64,000 nucleotides of DNA, taken from NCBI RefSeq assembly GCF_051251695.1, contig NZ_JBPOEU010000007.1, positions 62,001 to 126,000 on the forward strand. The letters run 5' to 3'. Position 1 is the stretch's first letter. The number at the start of each line of letters is the position of its first letter. The notes under the pieces are model-generated. The model was not told the origin of the DNA. It ran no database searches and worked only from the letters and a program-made list of their open reading frames with translations. A program made the position numbers and the translations under genes. The stretch comes from Maritalea sp051251695. GTDB lineage: Bacteria > Pseudomonadota > Alphaproteobacteria > Rhizobiales > Devosiaceae. Of the stretch, positions 25,408 through 33,155 are shown piece by piece.

Positions 25408-26091
25408 TTGAACGACAAGGACAAACTGCGCGAAACCCGCATACTTGAGGCAACGGCTGCGTTAATTTCTAAGTTTGGGTACAACAAGACAACTGTTGCC
25501 GACATCGCCTCAGCAGCAGGTATTTCAAAAGGCGCTATTTACCTGCACTTCAAATCCAAGGAAGAAGTGCTCGAGGCGTTGTTGATTGAAACGGTTTACA
25601 AATACTCAATTGCTTGGTTTGAAGCGGTAGAAGCTGACCCGGAAGGCGGGCGCATCGCCAACATGTATATCAATATGCTCAAGGCCTTTGACACCAACCC
25701 CTTTATGTCGGTGATCATGCGCAAAGATCCGACAATTTTGGGCAACTATATCAAGCAGCCTGGCAATTTTTTTGAACGCCAACAGCATTCTGGCATGCGC
25801 CATGATTTCATCTCCATGATGCAAGCAGCAGGCGCTGTGCGAAAAGAACTCGACCCTGCTGTCACCGCTCATTTGATGGATATTTTTAGCTATGGTCTGG
25901 TGGTGATTTCAGAGTTCAAAAAACCAGATGATATTCCAGAAACGGACGCCGTTATCAAAGGGATCGCTGACATGATGGACCGCGCACTAACGCCTGACGA
26001 AGGTGCCAACAGCGATGCAGGCAAACAGGTCCTGCGTCAGCTCTTTCAAGCTGGCATTGCAGAATTTGATAAATCAAAAAACCAAAATTGA
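25408..26091 (+). CDS. TetR-family transcriptional regulator
   Basis: 227-residue repressor-type protein. The N-terminal TetR helix-turn-helix is clear: ILEATAALISKFGYNKTTV, then IASAAGISKGAIYLHFKSKEE. The C-terminal ligand domain has no recognised signature. The only possible start in the open frame after the stop at 25378-25380 is TTG at 25408, an uncommon codon that would keep expression low. The ribosome site is weak (AAGAAAGA). It is followed after 7 bp by an ABC exporter, which is its likely target. The 208-bp gap to its left is shared with the divergent pseudo-receiver gene. Confidence 0.88.
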   Translation: MNDKDKLRETRILEATAALISKFGYNKTTVADIASAAGISKGAIYLHFKSKEEVLEALLIETVYKYSIAWFEAVEADPEGGRIANMYINMLKAFDTNPFMSVIMRKDPTILGNYIKQPGNFFERQQHSGMRHDFISMMQAAGAVRKELDPAVTAHLMDIFSYGLVVISEFKKPDDIPETDAVIKGIADMMDRALTPDEGANSDAGKQVLRQLFQAGIAEFDKSKNQN

Positions 26092-26098
26092 GAACATT

Positions 26099-26962
26099 AT
26101 GATCTCTGCTCAGAACTTAAAATTCGCCTATCCAAATGCAACGGCTGACACGTTGAATGGCATCGACTTTGATATTGCGGAAAAGGAAATATTCGGATTT
26201 CTTGGCCCGTCAGGTTCCGGCAAATCCACCACCCAAAAAATCTTAATCGGTCTTTTGAAAGACTATCGTGGTGAAATTTCCATTTTGGGCAAAGACTTAA
26301 AAAGCTGGGGTAACGAACTTTACGAGCATATTGGTGTCTCATTTGAATTGCCCAACCACTATCTCAAATTAACAGCCCGCGAGAACTTGCAACATTTTGC
26401 AGGCTTCTATCAGGGCCCCACATTGACCCCAGACGAAGTGCTGGAAATGGTCGATTTGCACATGGACGCCGACAAAAAAGTATCCGATTTCTCAAAAGGC
26501 ATGAAAATCCGCCTTAACGTCGCACGTAGCCTGCTGCACAAACCAAAAATCCTGTTTTTAGACGAGCCTACAAGTGGGCTGGACCCCGTCAACGGAAAAC
26601 GGATTAAAGACCTAATCTTGGGGTTGCGGGACGCCGGAACCACAGTTTTTGTGACCACTCACAATATGAATTTGGCAGACGAGTTGTGTGACCGCGTTGC
26701 TTTTGTAACCGCAGGCAATATTTCAGTGATCGACGCCCCGGACGCGTTAAAAAAACAATATGGACAGCGCAAAGTTCGCCTAGATGTTTCGAACCAACAT
26801 GGCGATCTCACCAGCACACATTTCGAACTTGATGGACTGCAAACAAACGCCCAGTTTCACGAGGCCGTTAAAGCGGCCCACCGTATTGAGCGCATTCACA
26901 GCCAAGAAACCACACTTGATAATATCTTCATTCAGGTGACGGGACGGGAGCTGACAGCATGA
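26099..26962 (+). CDS. ABC exporter ATP-binding protein
   Basis: 287-residue ATPase of a drug/antibiotic-type (ABC-2) exporter. Walker A is GPSGSGKST near residue 38, the signature is degenerate (FSKGMKIRL instead of LSGGQ), Walker B is ILFLDEP, and the switch His is in VTTHNM. A C-terminal extension of about 65 residues follows the core. The start ATG 26099 lies 7 bp after the TetR stop; the longer frame from 26003 runs inside tetR. It overlaps the first permease by 4 bp (ATGA). The closest familiar layout is the fluoroquinolone-export-type system of mycobacteria (one ATPase, two permeases), but the substrate here is unknown. Confidence 0.9.
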   Translation: MISAQNLKFAYPNATADTLNGIDFDIAEKEIFGFLGPSGSGKSTTQKILIGLLKDYRGEISILGKDLKSWGNELYEHIGVSFELPNHYLKLTARENLQHFAGFYQGPTLTPDEVLEMVDLHMDADKKVSDFSKGMKIRLNVARSLLHKPKILFLDEPTSGLDPVNGKRIKDLILGLRDAGTTVFVTTHNMNLADELCDRVAFVTAGNISVIDAPDALKKQYGQRKVRLDVSNQHGDLTSTHFELDGLQTNAQFHEAVKAAHRIERIHSQETTLDNIFIQVTGRELTA

Positions 26963-27684
26963 GACGCCTCGTTCAAGCGATCAAAACTGACTTAATCGTG
27001 CAATATCGAAACAATCTCTATCATGTCGGCATTGTCATTTCGCTTTTGATCGCCCTTGCCCTGTCTCAGCTTGCGAGCCCTAATCAATTGGTCAACGTCA
27101 TTCCAGCGGCGATACTGCTCATCATTGGTGGCACAACCATGCTCTATGTTGCGGGTATGGTGATCTTTGAAAAAGACGAAGGCACGATGGCTGCCACTAT
27201 TGTTTCACCCCTAACCGATGCCGAATATCTAGCGTCCAAAATTGTTTCGCTTGTTTTGCTCGCAACATTTGAATCCCTGATTTCGATTTATGGCGCAATC
27301 GCCATACATTTATTTGGCGGGGACGCAGTTTGGCCTAATCCAATATGGCTTGTTTTGGGCATCCTATCGGTCTCTATCTTGTTTACGCTTGTGGGCATTG
27401 CCATTGTGGTCCGCTATCAACGCATCACCGATTTTTTGATCCCGATGTCCGGCGTCGCAATTTTGATGCAGCTGCCTTTCATGTATTTTTGGGGAATATT
27501 TAAACATCCAAGTCTGCTGGCTATTCCAACATCAGCACCCACTATGATTATGGAAGGCGCATTTCGCCCGCTTGAACAGTGGGAAGCACTTTACGCCATC
27601 GCTTACGCGGCCGCAGCAATCCTTGTTTTTGCCTATTGGGCAAAATCCGCGTTCCACACGCATATCACAATGAAGATGGGATAG
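26959..27684 (+). CDS. ABC exporter permease, first subunit
   Basis: 241-residue inner membrane protein with six predicted spans. It starts with a short cytoplasmic segment (MRRLVQAIKTDLIVQYRNN), as ABC-2 permeases do. A conserved charged loop, VIFEKDEGTMAATIVSPL, follows the second span and is typical of this permease group. It overlaps the ATPase gene by 4 bp, so the two are translationally coupled, and is followed after 4 bp by the second permease. Confidence 0.85.
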   Translation: MRRLVQAIKTDLIVQYRNNLYHVGIVISLLIALALSQLASPNQLVNVIPAAILLIIGGTTMLYVAGMVIFEKDEGTMAATIVSPLTDAEYLASKIVSLVLLATFESLISIYGAIAIHLFGGDAVWPNPIWLVLGILSVSILFTLVGIAIVVRYQRITDFLIPMSGVAILMQLPFMYFWGIFKHPSLLAIPTSAPTMIMEGAFRPLEQWEALYAIAYAAAAILVFAYWAKSAFHTHITMKMG

Positions 27685-27688
27685 ATCG

Positions 27689-28453
27689 ATGAACATTATT
27701 CCCTTAGCGCAAAAAATTGGCCGCAATGATTTTCGCCTGATTGGACGGGATCGATTTTTGTTGATGATGTGCGGCTTTGTGATCTTCATCGCGTTGTTTT
27801 TACGCCTCGCAGCGCCAGCGCTTAACGCCTACCTGAGTGAGAACAACATCATGCCGGGCAGCTTTTATCCGGAGGCACTTAGTCATTTTTACCCGATGAT
27901 GGTTGGATTTTTGGTGATTTTTCAGGGCGCATTGCTCTCCGGTGCAATTTATGGGTTTTTATTGCTCGATGAAAAAGAAGACAACACCCTAGCCGCGATG
28001 CGCGTAACACCCGTTTCTGCGGCGAAGTTTATCAGCGTACGCATGTATATTCCTGCCGTCCTTTCTGGAATTGTAGTGTTCTCACAGCTCCAGTTTATCG
28101 GCCTTGCGCAGGTTCCAATTCACATCGGCTTAGCGTTGGCCATCGGCGCATCGCTAACCGGACCTATCGCGACATTGACCTATGCCAATTTTGCTGAAAA
28201 CAAACTTCAAGGCTTCGCAATCGCCAAATTTGTGAGCATTGCAGGCTGGATCATCTTGATCGGGTGGTTCGTCCCGGAGCCGATGCAATGGGCTTTCGGT
28301 CTATTCCCACCATTTTTGATTGCAAAAGCCTATTGGATGGCCCTTGCTATGAATGGCAACTGGGTTTGGCCGTTGCTAGCGGGCATCTTGGGCCAATTGG
28401 CACTGATTTGGCTGATGGTGAACAGGTTTCACAAACAATTGGCGCAAAGTTAA
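27689..28453 (+). CDS. ABC exporter permease, second subunit
   Basis: 254-residue inner membrane protein with six or seven spans, paired with the preceding permease. The N-terminus IGRNDFRLIGRDRFLLMM and the loop LLLDEKEDNTLAAMRVTPV after the second span mirror the first permease (EKDEGTMAATIVSPL), so the two subunits are distant relatives. Last gene of the tetR-ATPase-permease-permease operon. The next element is tRNA-Val on the other strand. No ribosome site stands out, which fits coupling to the upstream gene 4 bp away. Confidence 0.85.
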   Translation: MNIIPLAQKIGRNDFRLIGRDRFLLMMCGFVIFIALFLRLAAPALNAYLSENNIMPGSFYPEALSHFYPMMVGFLVIFQGALLSGAIYGFLLLDEKEDNTLAAMRVTPVSAAKFISVRMYIPAVLSGIVVFSQLQFIGLAQVPIHIGLALAIGASLTGPIATLTYANFAENKLQGFAIAKFVSIAGWIILIGWFVPEPMQWAFGLFPPFLIAKAYWMALAMNGNWVWPLLAGILGQLALIWLMVNRFHKQLAQS

Positions 28454-28534
28454 ACCGGCAACTTTAAACAAGAAAGCGCGCTGGCTCACTCGACTCGGCG
28501 CATCATAAAACGAGAATTCATATTAGGGGGTGGA

Positions 28535-28609
28535 TGGTGGGCGTAACTGGGATTGAACCAGTGACCCCTACAATGTCAATGTAGTGCTCTCCCGCTGAGC
28601 TATACGCCC
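28535..28609 (-). tRNA. tRNA-Val (anticodon GAC)
   Basis: 75-nt cloverleaf on the minus strand with CCA encoded. The acceptor stem GGGCGTA pairs with TACGCCC, and the D arm is GCTC/GAGC. The anticodon stem CTACA/TGTAG encloses loop TTGACAT (anticodon GAC), and the T arm ACTGG/CCAGT has loop TTCAATC. A single isolated tRNA in a 319-bp gap between the exporter and desaturase genes; no integrase or repeat of its 3' end is nearby. Confidence 0.97.
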
Positions 28610-28772
28610 ATCCGTGCAATCAAATTGCTGGGCTGATAGACCATAAAATCAACAGTTGGGTCAATAGCAATTCAAACAAAAATCCAATTCATCGCAATAC
28701 AACTTCTATCCTAGACATTATGCCGCTCGATTTGCATACTCATTTGAACAGGCGACCAAATTGAGGGCCAAC

Positions 28773-29642
28773 ATGCCGCAAAATCCGACCGAACTCGCAA
28801 GGTCAATGATGCAGCTTCAACGCAACAGGGTTGCGTGGCCAACATTGGCGGCGTCTTTTGGGTTGTTAGCGCTTTTTGCTTTCGCCACAATTGGTCATCA
28901 AAGCGGGCTGATTTCCCTTTGGGTTGCCACGCCTTTGGCATTTATTGCGATCCACTTGAGTTTTGCCGTCGCTCATGAAGCCACCCATAAGACCATCATG
29001 AACAATGCGCGGTTTGCGTGGGTCGACCGTTTATTGGGAACGGCCCACGCTTGGCTTTTGCTCTATGATTTCCCGACATTCAAATTCCTCCATCTGCGCC
29101 ATCACGCCAATACCAACGATCCCGAACTGGACCCTGATTTTTGGCTGCAACACGTCTCCATTCCGGTTGGACTGGTTTTGGGTCTATTTGTGCCCTTGCA
29201 CTATTTACGCATGTTCATCATTGCGGTTCAAAACAAAGCTGTGTCCGCTCAAATGGCCATTTTCAGCTTCTTGCGGATCGCTGTATTGGTCGCCCTGTTG
29301 CTCACATTGCTATTTATCGCGCCAGTGGAAACTTTCTTTTTGTGGCTAGCTCCCGCATCAATCGCGTCTTCAATTATCGCGGTGTCTCACCGAATGCTAC
29401 ACACCATTGAGGAAACGCCAGACCGAAAGAGAACAACAATTATCGTGCGGGGACAGGGCGTTTGGGAATGGATCGTTAGCCCATTTTTTTGGCTCAATAA
29501 CCATCACTTTTTGCACCATGAATACCCAAAATTGCCATGTTATACCCATGAGAACCTTTTCGCCCAATCCAAACAAAGCTTGAAGAAAAGTGGCGTGCAG
29601 GTGCGAACGATCGGCGATAAATCGACCGAGATGGTTGACTGA
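28773..29642 (+). CDS. membrane fatty acid desaturase-like protein
   Basis: 289-residue integral membrane di-iron enzyme. All three His boxes are present: HEATH (residues 68-72), HLRHH (about 107-111) and HHFLHHEYP (about 244). Four or more membrane spans lie between them. The start ATG 28773 has GAGGG six bases upstream; a TTG four codons earlier is less likely. The box spacing fits the soluble-lipid/carotenoid branch (small desaturases and beta-carotene ketolase or hydroxylase relatives) as well as acyl-lipid desaturases, so the substrate is open. Its stop overlaps the ATG of the following alpha/beta hydrolase (TGATG), so the two proteins are made together and may act on one lipid. Confidence 0.8.
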   Translation: MPQNPTELARSMMQLQRNRVAWPTLAASFGLLALFAFATIGHQSGLISLWVATPLAFIAIHLSFAVAHEATHKTIMNNARFAWVDRLLGTAHAWLLLYDFPTFKFLHLRHHANTNDPELDPDFWLQHVSIPVGLVLGLFVPLHYLRMFIIAVQNKAVSAQMAIFSFLRIAVLVALLLTLLFIAPVETFFLWLAPASIASSIIAVSHRMLHTIEETPDRKRTTIIVRGQGVWEWIVSPFFWLNNHHFLHHEYPKLPCYTHENLFAQSKQSLKKSGVQVRTIGDKSTEMVD

Positions 29643-30577
29643 TGGATCAACGTTTAATCCAAACGAATGCTGAATTGGCATGGGCAGACACCCATTCACC
29701 CTTGCCCAAGCACTCGGTTTATCGATCAAAAGAAGGGCGCGCTGAGTTTCAGGCCCTTTACGACGACACCTTAAGAAGGTCGCCATACCCGATACAGACG
29801 AAAATGGTCTCCACAAGCTTTGGTGCCTCTCACGTTTCCATGATGGGAAATTCGAATGGCGCACCAATCCTCATCCTGCCGGGCATGTCTACGGCGGGGC
29901 CGCTTATGCTTGAGTTTTTTGCTTATCTCGCAAAGGACCATTGGCTAATCGCACCTGACCTTATCGGGCAACCTGGACGTTCTGCGGACGTGCCGTTTTC
30001 GCCCAAACATAATGCTTATGGCATTTGGCTTAGCGAACTGCTGGATGGGCTTGCGATTGAAAAAATCAATATTGCTGGCGCAAGCTTTGGCGGCTCCATT
30101 GGCCTAGAATTGTTAAAATTAATGCCTGGTCGGGTGAACAAACATGCGCTGATTGTTACCGCAGGGTTGACCCCCAAAGTGCCTTACTTCAAAATTTACG
30201 CCAAACTATTATTCACTTGGCTTGCCTATCGGTTTGTGCCCAAAAAATCGCTATTGCCGAAAATCGCGCGTCCGCTTTCGCGACACCTAACGCCGGAAAA
30301 TCTAGAATATCTGGACATCGTCATTCGCCAAACCGCATTTTGGCGACATCGACCAGCAGGACCGTTTTTCAAAGAGGATATGCCTAAAATGATGGAGCCG
30401 GTGTTCATCATCTTCGGCAAAAACGACATTCTATTTCCTTACGCTAAAACGCGAAAGCACGCCCATTCGGTGTTAAATATCGGGCAGGAGTTTATTCTGA
30501 CCCAAAGTGCGCACATGCCAGGAGAAAAAGAAATGGCCCCGATCCACAAGGAAATCGAGGCCTACTTCAAATCTTAA
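29642..30577 (+). CDS. alpha/beta hydrolase
   Basis: 311-residue soluble alpha/beta fold hydrolase. The nucleophile elbow is GASFGGSIG near residue 155 (Ser nucleophile), preceded by ILILPGMSTAGP near the oxyanion hole and APDLIGQPGRS. The catalytic Asp is probably in IIFGKNDILFP and the His in QSAHMPGEKE near the C-terminus. There is no signal peptide, so it is cytoplasmic. It shares a TGATG junction with the desaturase gene. Substrate unknown; the coupling suggests an ester or lipid substrate tied to the desaturase product. It converges with cpdR, 12 bp away. Confidence 0.85.
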   Translation: MDQRLIQTNAELAWADTHSPLPKHSVYRSKEGRAEFQALYDDTLRRSPYPIQTKMVSTSFGASHVSMMGNSNGAPILILPGMSTAGPLMLEFFAYLAKDHWLIAPDLIGQPGRSADVPFSPKHNAYGIWLSELLDGLAIEKINIAGASFGGSIGLELLKLMPGRVNKHALIVTAGLTPKVPYFKIYAKLLFTWLAYRFVPKKSLLPKIARPLSRHLTPENLEYLDIVIRQTAFWRHRPAGPFFKEDMPKMMEPVFIIFGKNDILFPYAKTRKHAHSVLNIGQEFILTQSAHMPGEKEMAPIHKEIEAYFKS

Positions 30578-30589
30578 ATCTAAATGAGT

Positions 30590-30949
30590 TTATGCCGCGA
30601 GCAAACGCTCAACTTCGTCCACGAGGTCTTTCAAGTGGAACGGCTTTGAAAGCACAGAAGCATCTTTGGGCGCTTCGCTATCTGGATTAAGCGCCACAGC
30701 AGCAAATCCGGTGATGAACATGACTTTTAAGTCTGGGTCCAATTCGGTGGCGCGGCGGGCAAGTTCAATGCCATCCATTTCCGGCATTACAATATCAGAA
30801 AGCAAAAGCGTAAATGGTTCTTCACGCAACCGCTCATATGCAGAACGGCCATTGTCAAATGCCACCACATCGTAACCCGCATTGCCCAACGCACGCGTCA
30901 AGAATTTGCGCATATCGTTATCATCTTCAGCCAACAAGATCCGACGCAT
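30590..30949 (-). CDS. cpdR: cell cycle response regulator CpdR
   Basis: Single-domain response regulator of 119 residues. In Caulobacter and Sinorhizobium, unphosphorylated CpdR primes the ClpXP protease to degrade CtrA and other cell cycle factors, and it is controlled by the CckA-ChpT relay. The sequence is close to the known proteins: ILLAEDDNDMRKFL, phospho-acceptor Asp52 in LLLSDIVMPEMDG, FITGFAAVALNPDS and VLSKPFHLKDLVDEV. It ends in Leu-Leu-Ala-Ala, consistent with the C-terminal degron reported for CpdR itself. A monocistronic gene; no kinase is adjacent. Confidence 0.95.
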   Translation of the reverse strand: MRRILLAEDDNDMRKFLTRALGNAGYDVVAFDNGRSAYERLREEPFTLLLSDIVMPEMDGIELARRATELDPDLKVMFITGFAAVALNPDSEAPKDASVLSKPFHLKDLVDEVERLLAA

Positions 30950-31131
30950 TAAATTAGCCCCTCAAAAAGCGATCATCTGATTCGGATTTTGCATCGCCCA
31001 GCACTTAAACTCAAGTCAACATTGTCACTATTTATATGAACCAATCAAATCCGCTTGTTCCTGTGGACTTAAAGTCATTTATTCGACACAATATGCGTAT
31101 TAAAAAATCAGCAAAATCCACGGAGATACTG

Positions 31132-32013
31132 TTGAAATCTGATTATTTTGACCGCCCTGCGTTTGAAACAATAAGACCACGCACCCAGCGTGCGCCTTTT
31201 GTCTTCAATTCCCCCCATTCCGGTCGCGATTATCCCGGTCGGTTCATTGAGCAAACGCGCTTGGACCAACTCAGCATTCGCCAGTCAGAAGATGCATTTG
31301 TCGATGAATTGTTTGGCCGTGCGCCAAATTTTGGCGCACCGATGTTACGCGCGCATTTCCCCCGCGCCTATTTGGACGTCAATCGAGAACCTTATGAACT
31401 CGACCAATCTATGTTCAGCGATCCCCTGCCCGACAATTTCAACACAAAGTCTCCCCGCGTTGCTGCCGGACTTGGCACAATTGCAAAAATCGTCGCGGAA
31501 AAGAAATCAATATACCGCACCAAACTATCGTTGGCTGATGCAACAATGCGGATTGAGGGCATTTACAAGCCTTATCATTTCGCCCTGCAAAATCTGTTGA
31601 GCGAAACTTTAGCCAACTTTGGCATTGCTGTGCTGATTGATTGCCATTCGATGCCCAATCTGGACAAACGGGGCAATGCCAGCGCGCCGGACATTGTTCT
31701 GGGAGATCGGTTTGGCTCAACATGTCATCCGATGATCGCGGACCTAACCGACACATTATTCACAACAGCAGGCCTTAAGGTTGCGCGAAACCGCCCTTAC
31801 GCAGGTGGCTTCACCACAAAGACCTACGGCCAGCCGGGCAACAACGTACACGCTTTACAGATCGAAATTGGTCGCCATCTTTATATGAACGAGACCACAT
31901 TGGAAAAAAACGCCAATTTTGTTCATATGCAGCAGCTCACCGAACAATTGATTTCACTGCTCATCCGGTTGGACCTGCGTCAACTCATTGACTTACAACT
32001 CGCAGCGGAATAG
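31132..32013 (+). CDS. N-formylglutamate amidohydrolase family protein
   Basis: 293-residue hydrolase of the FGase family (zinc-dependent, releases glutamate and formate from N-formylglutamate in histidine degradation, or acts on related amides). Landmarks: FVFNSPHSGRDYPGRF near residue 25 (metal-site His), AYLDVNREPYELD, VLIDCHSMPN (second metal-site region) and LQIEIGRHLYMNE near the C-terminus. The start is set at TTG 31132 because GGAG lies 6 bases upstream and the length then matches rhizobial homologues. ATG 31036 or 31093 would add 32 or 13 residues without a ribosome site. No other hut gene is present, so a role in histidine utilisation is only possible. Confidence 0.85.
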   Translation: MKSDYFDRPAFETIRPRTQRAPFVFNSPHSGRDYPGRFIEQTRLDQLSIRQSEDAFVDELFGRAPNFGAPMLRAHFPRAYLDVNREPYELDQSMFSDPLPDNFNTKSPRVAAGLGTIAKIVAEKKSIYRTKLSLADATMRIEGIYKPYHFALQNLLSETLANFGIAVLIDCHSMPNLDKRGNASAPDIVLGDRFGSTCHPMIADLTDTLFTTAGLKVARNRPYAGGFTTKTYGQPGNNVHALQIEIGRHLYMNETTLEKNANFVHMQQLTEQLISLLIRLDLRQLIDLQLAAE

Positions 32014-32047
32014 CTCATCAATCAAACTTGTGCGTCTGATTTTGCCC

Positions 32048-32124
32048 AAAAAGGGGGCCGCTCGAAGCGGCCCTAAGTCAAGGGAGGAAACGTTAGCAGC
32101 TCCAAGCAATGTGCTGAGCCGCCA
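32048..32124 (-). ncRNA. mmgR: MmgR / alpha-r8 (suhB-type) small RNA
   Basis: Minus-strand small RNA of about 77 nt. The signature is the segment TTTCCTCCCTTGACTT; TTTCCTCCCT (32090-32081) is the single-stranded conserved block of the alphaproteobacterial MmgR family, which limits polyhydroxybutyrate accumulation in Sinorhizobium under nitrogen surplus. Downstream is an intrinsic terminator, GGGCCGCT with AGCGGCCC (32073-32055), followed by CCTTTTT. Upstream, AGCA/TGCT-type pairing can form a 5' hairpin. It sits beside an inositol-monophosphatase-family gene, as the Rfam name suhB for this family implies. The 5' end is estimated from the known length; no promoter was fixed. Recognition rests on remembered family features. 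Confidence 0.78.
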
Positions 32125-32301
32125 CGGCATCATGCATCTACTGGGGTGAACTGATTTGCCCCGAAATGCAAGCCATGTACCAGCAACAAAGGGCGCTAAC
32201 CAGCTAGCTGTTGCCTAAATGACCGTATTTACATCTTAAGATAAAAGTGTAAATTTTTTCTAAACCTATCATTTTCCATAATAAAACCAGCAAGTTGAAA
32301 A

Positions 32302-33135
32302 GTGAACGCAAATATCATGGGCGCAAAAAACCAACCAAACTTGGATTTTGAAGAAATTCACAGAATTCTACAGCTTGCAGGGCAAGAAGCACAAAAAATT
32401 ACACTTAAATACTTCCGAAAAACCCTGAATATTGACAATAAACTGCGACAAGGGTTCGACCCCGTTACCGCTGCAGACAGAGAAGCCGAATTGGCAATCC
32501 GTGCGGTCATCACACAGCATTTTCCAGACCACAGCATATGCGGCGAAGAATGGGACAACAAAGAAACCAACAGCCCCTACCAGTGGGTAATCGACCCAAT
32601 TGATGGCACCCGCGCCTTTATATCCGGCTTACCAGTGTGGGGCACGCTCATTGCACTTACGTTTGAAGGCAAAGCTGTTGCTGGCCTGATGAGCCAGCCT
32701 CATATCGGGGAAGATTTCATCGGTCTGCCAGGCAAAGCAATCCTTACGCACAACAACGTAGAAACTAAACTTTTAACGAGCAAAGTTGAAACGCTTGAGC
32801 AGGCTACAATGTTCACCACCTCTCCACGTATATTTCTACACGATAAATCACTTGCAGCTTATAATGAGCTAGAAGCCAGCGTCAAACTGGCACGCTATGG
32901 GCTAGATTGTTACGCCTACGCCATGTTGGCTGCAGGGCACGCAGAACTGGTGGTTGAGGAAGGGCTTAAGAACGTAGATATCGCAGCGCTGATCCCGATC
33001 ATTGAACAAGCTGGCGGCATTGTTTCAACTTGGTCAGGCAAAAATGCAGCTGAAGGCGGTCAGGTCATCGCCGCTGCAAACCCCAAAATTCATGCACTAG
33101 CACTTGAATATTTAGCTCCAGTCGCAACGGACTAA
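32302..33135 (+). CDS. hisN: inositol monophosphatase family protein, probable histidinol-phosphatase
   Basis: 277-residue Mg-dependent phosphatase. Motifs of the family: GEEW near residue 73, WVIDPIDGTRAFISG near 90 (metal-binding DPIDGT), and the C-terminal block KNVDIAALIPIIEQAGG near 225. Phe after TRA and the GLPVWGTLIAL segment match the alphaproteobacterial HisN group (histidinol-phosphate to histidinol) better than SuhB or CysQ. No other his gene is adjacent, so the biosynthetic role rests on sequence alone. The start is GTG 32302 or ATG 32317; neither has a strong ribosome site. The gene lies beside the MmgR-like sRNA, on the opposite strand. Confidence 0.82.
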   Translation: MNANIMGAKNQPNLDFEEIHRILQLAGQEAQKITLKYFRKTLNIDNKLRQGFDPVTAADREAELAIRAVITQHFPDHSICGEEWDNKETNSPYQWVIDPIDGTRAFISGLPVWGTLIALTFEGKAVAGLMSQPHIGEDFIGLPGKAILTHNNVETKLLTSKVETLEQATMFTTSPRIFLHDKSLAAYNELEASVKLARYGLDCYAYAMLAAGHAELVVEEGLKNVDIAALIPIIEQAGGIVSTWSGKNAAEGGQVIAAANPKIHALALEYLAPVATD

Positions 33136-33155
33136 GAGCTGCCGGCAAAGCGGAA

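Noticed and set aside
28535..28609. tRNA-Val as an integration (att) site
   Set aside because: No integrase, no second copy of the tRNA 3' end and no shift in gene content on either side.
31036..31131. N-terminal extension of the N-formylglutamate amidohydrolase
   Set aside because: No ribosome site precedes ATG 31036 or 31093, whereas TTG 31132 has GGAG at 6 bases and gives the usual family length; kept only as an alternative start.
32041..32100. Terminator for the N-formylglutamate amidohydrolase gene on the plus strand
   Set aside because: The T run is on the minus-strand side of the hairpin, and the plus strand continues CTAAGTCAAGG; the structure ends the small RNA on the other strand.
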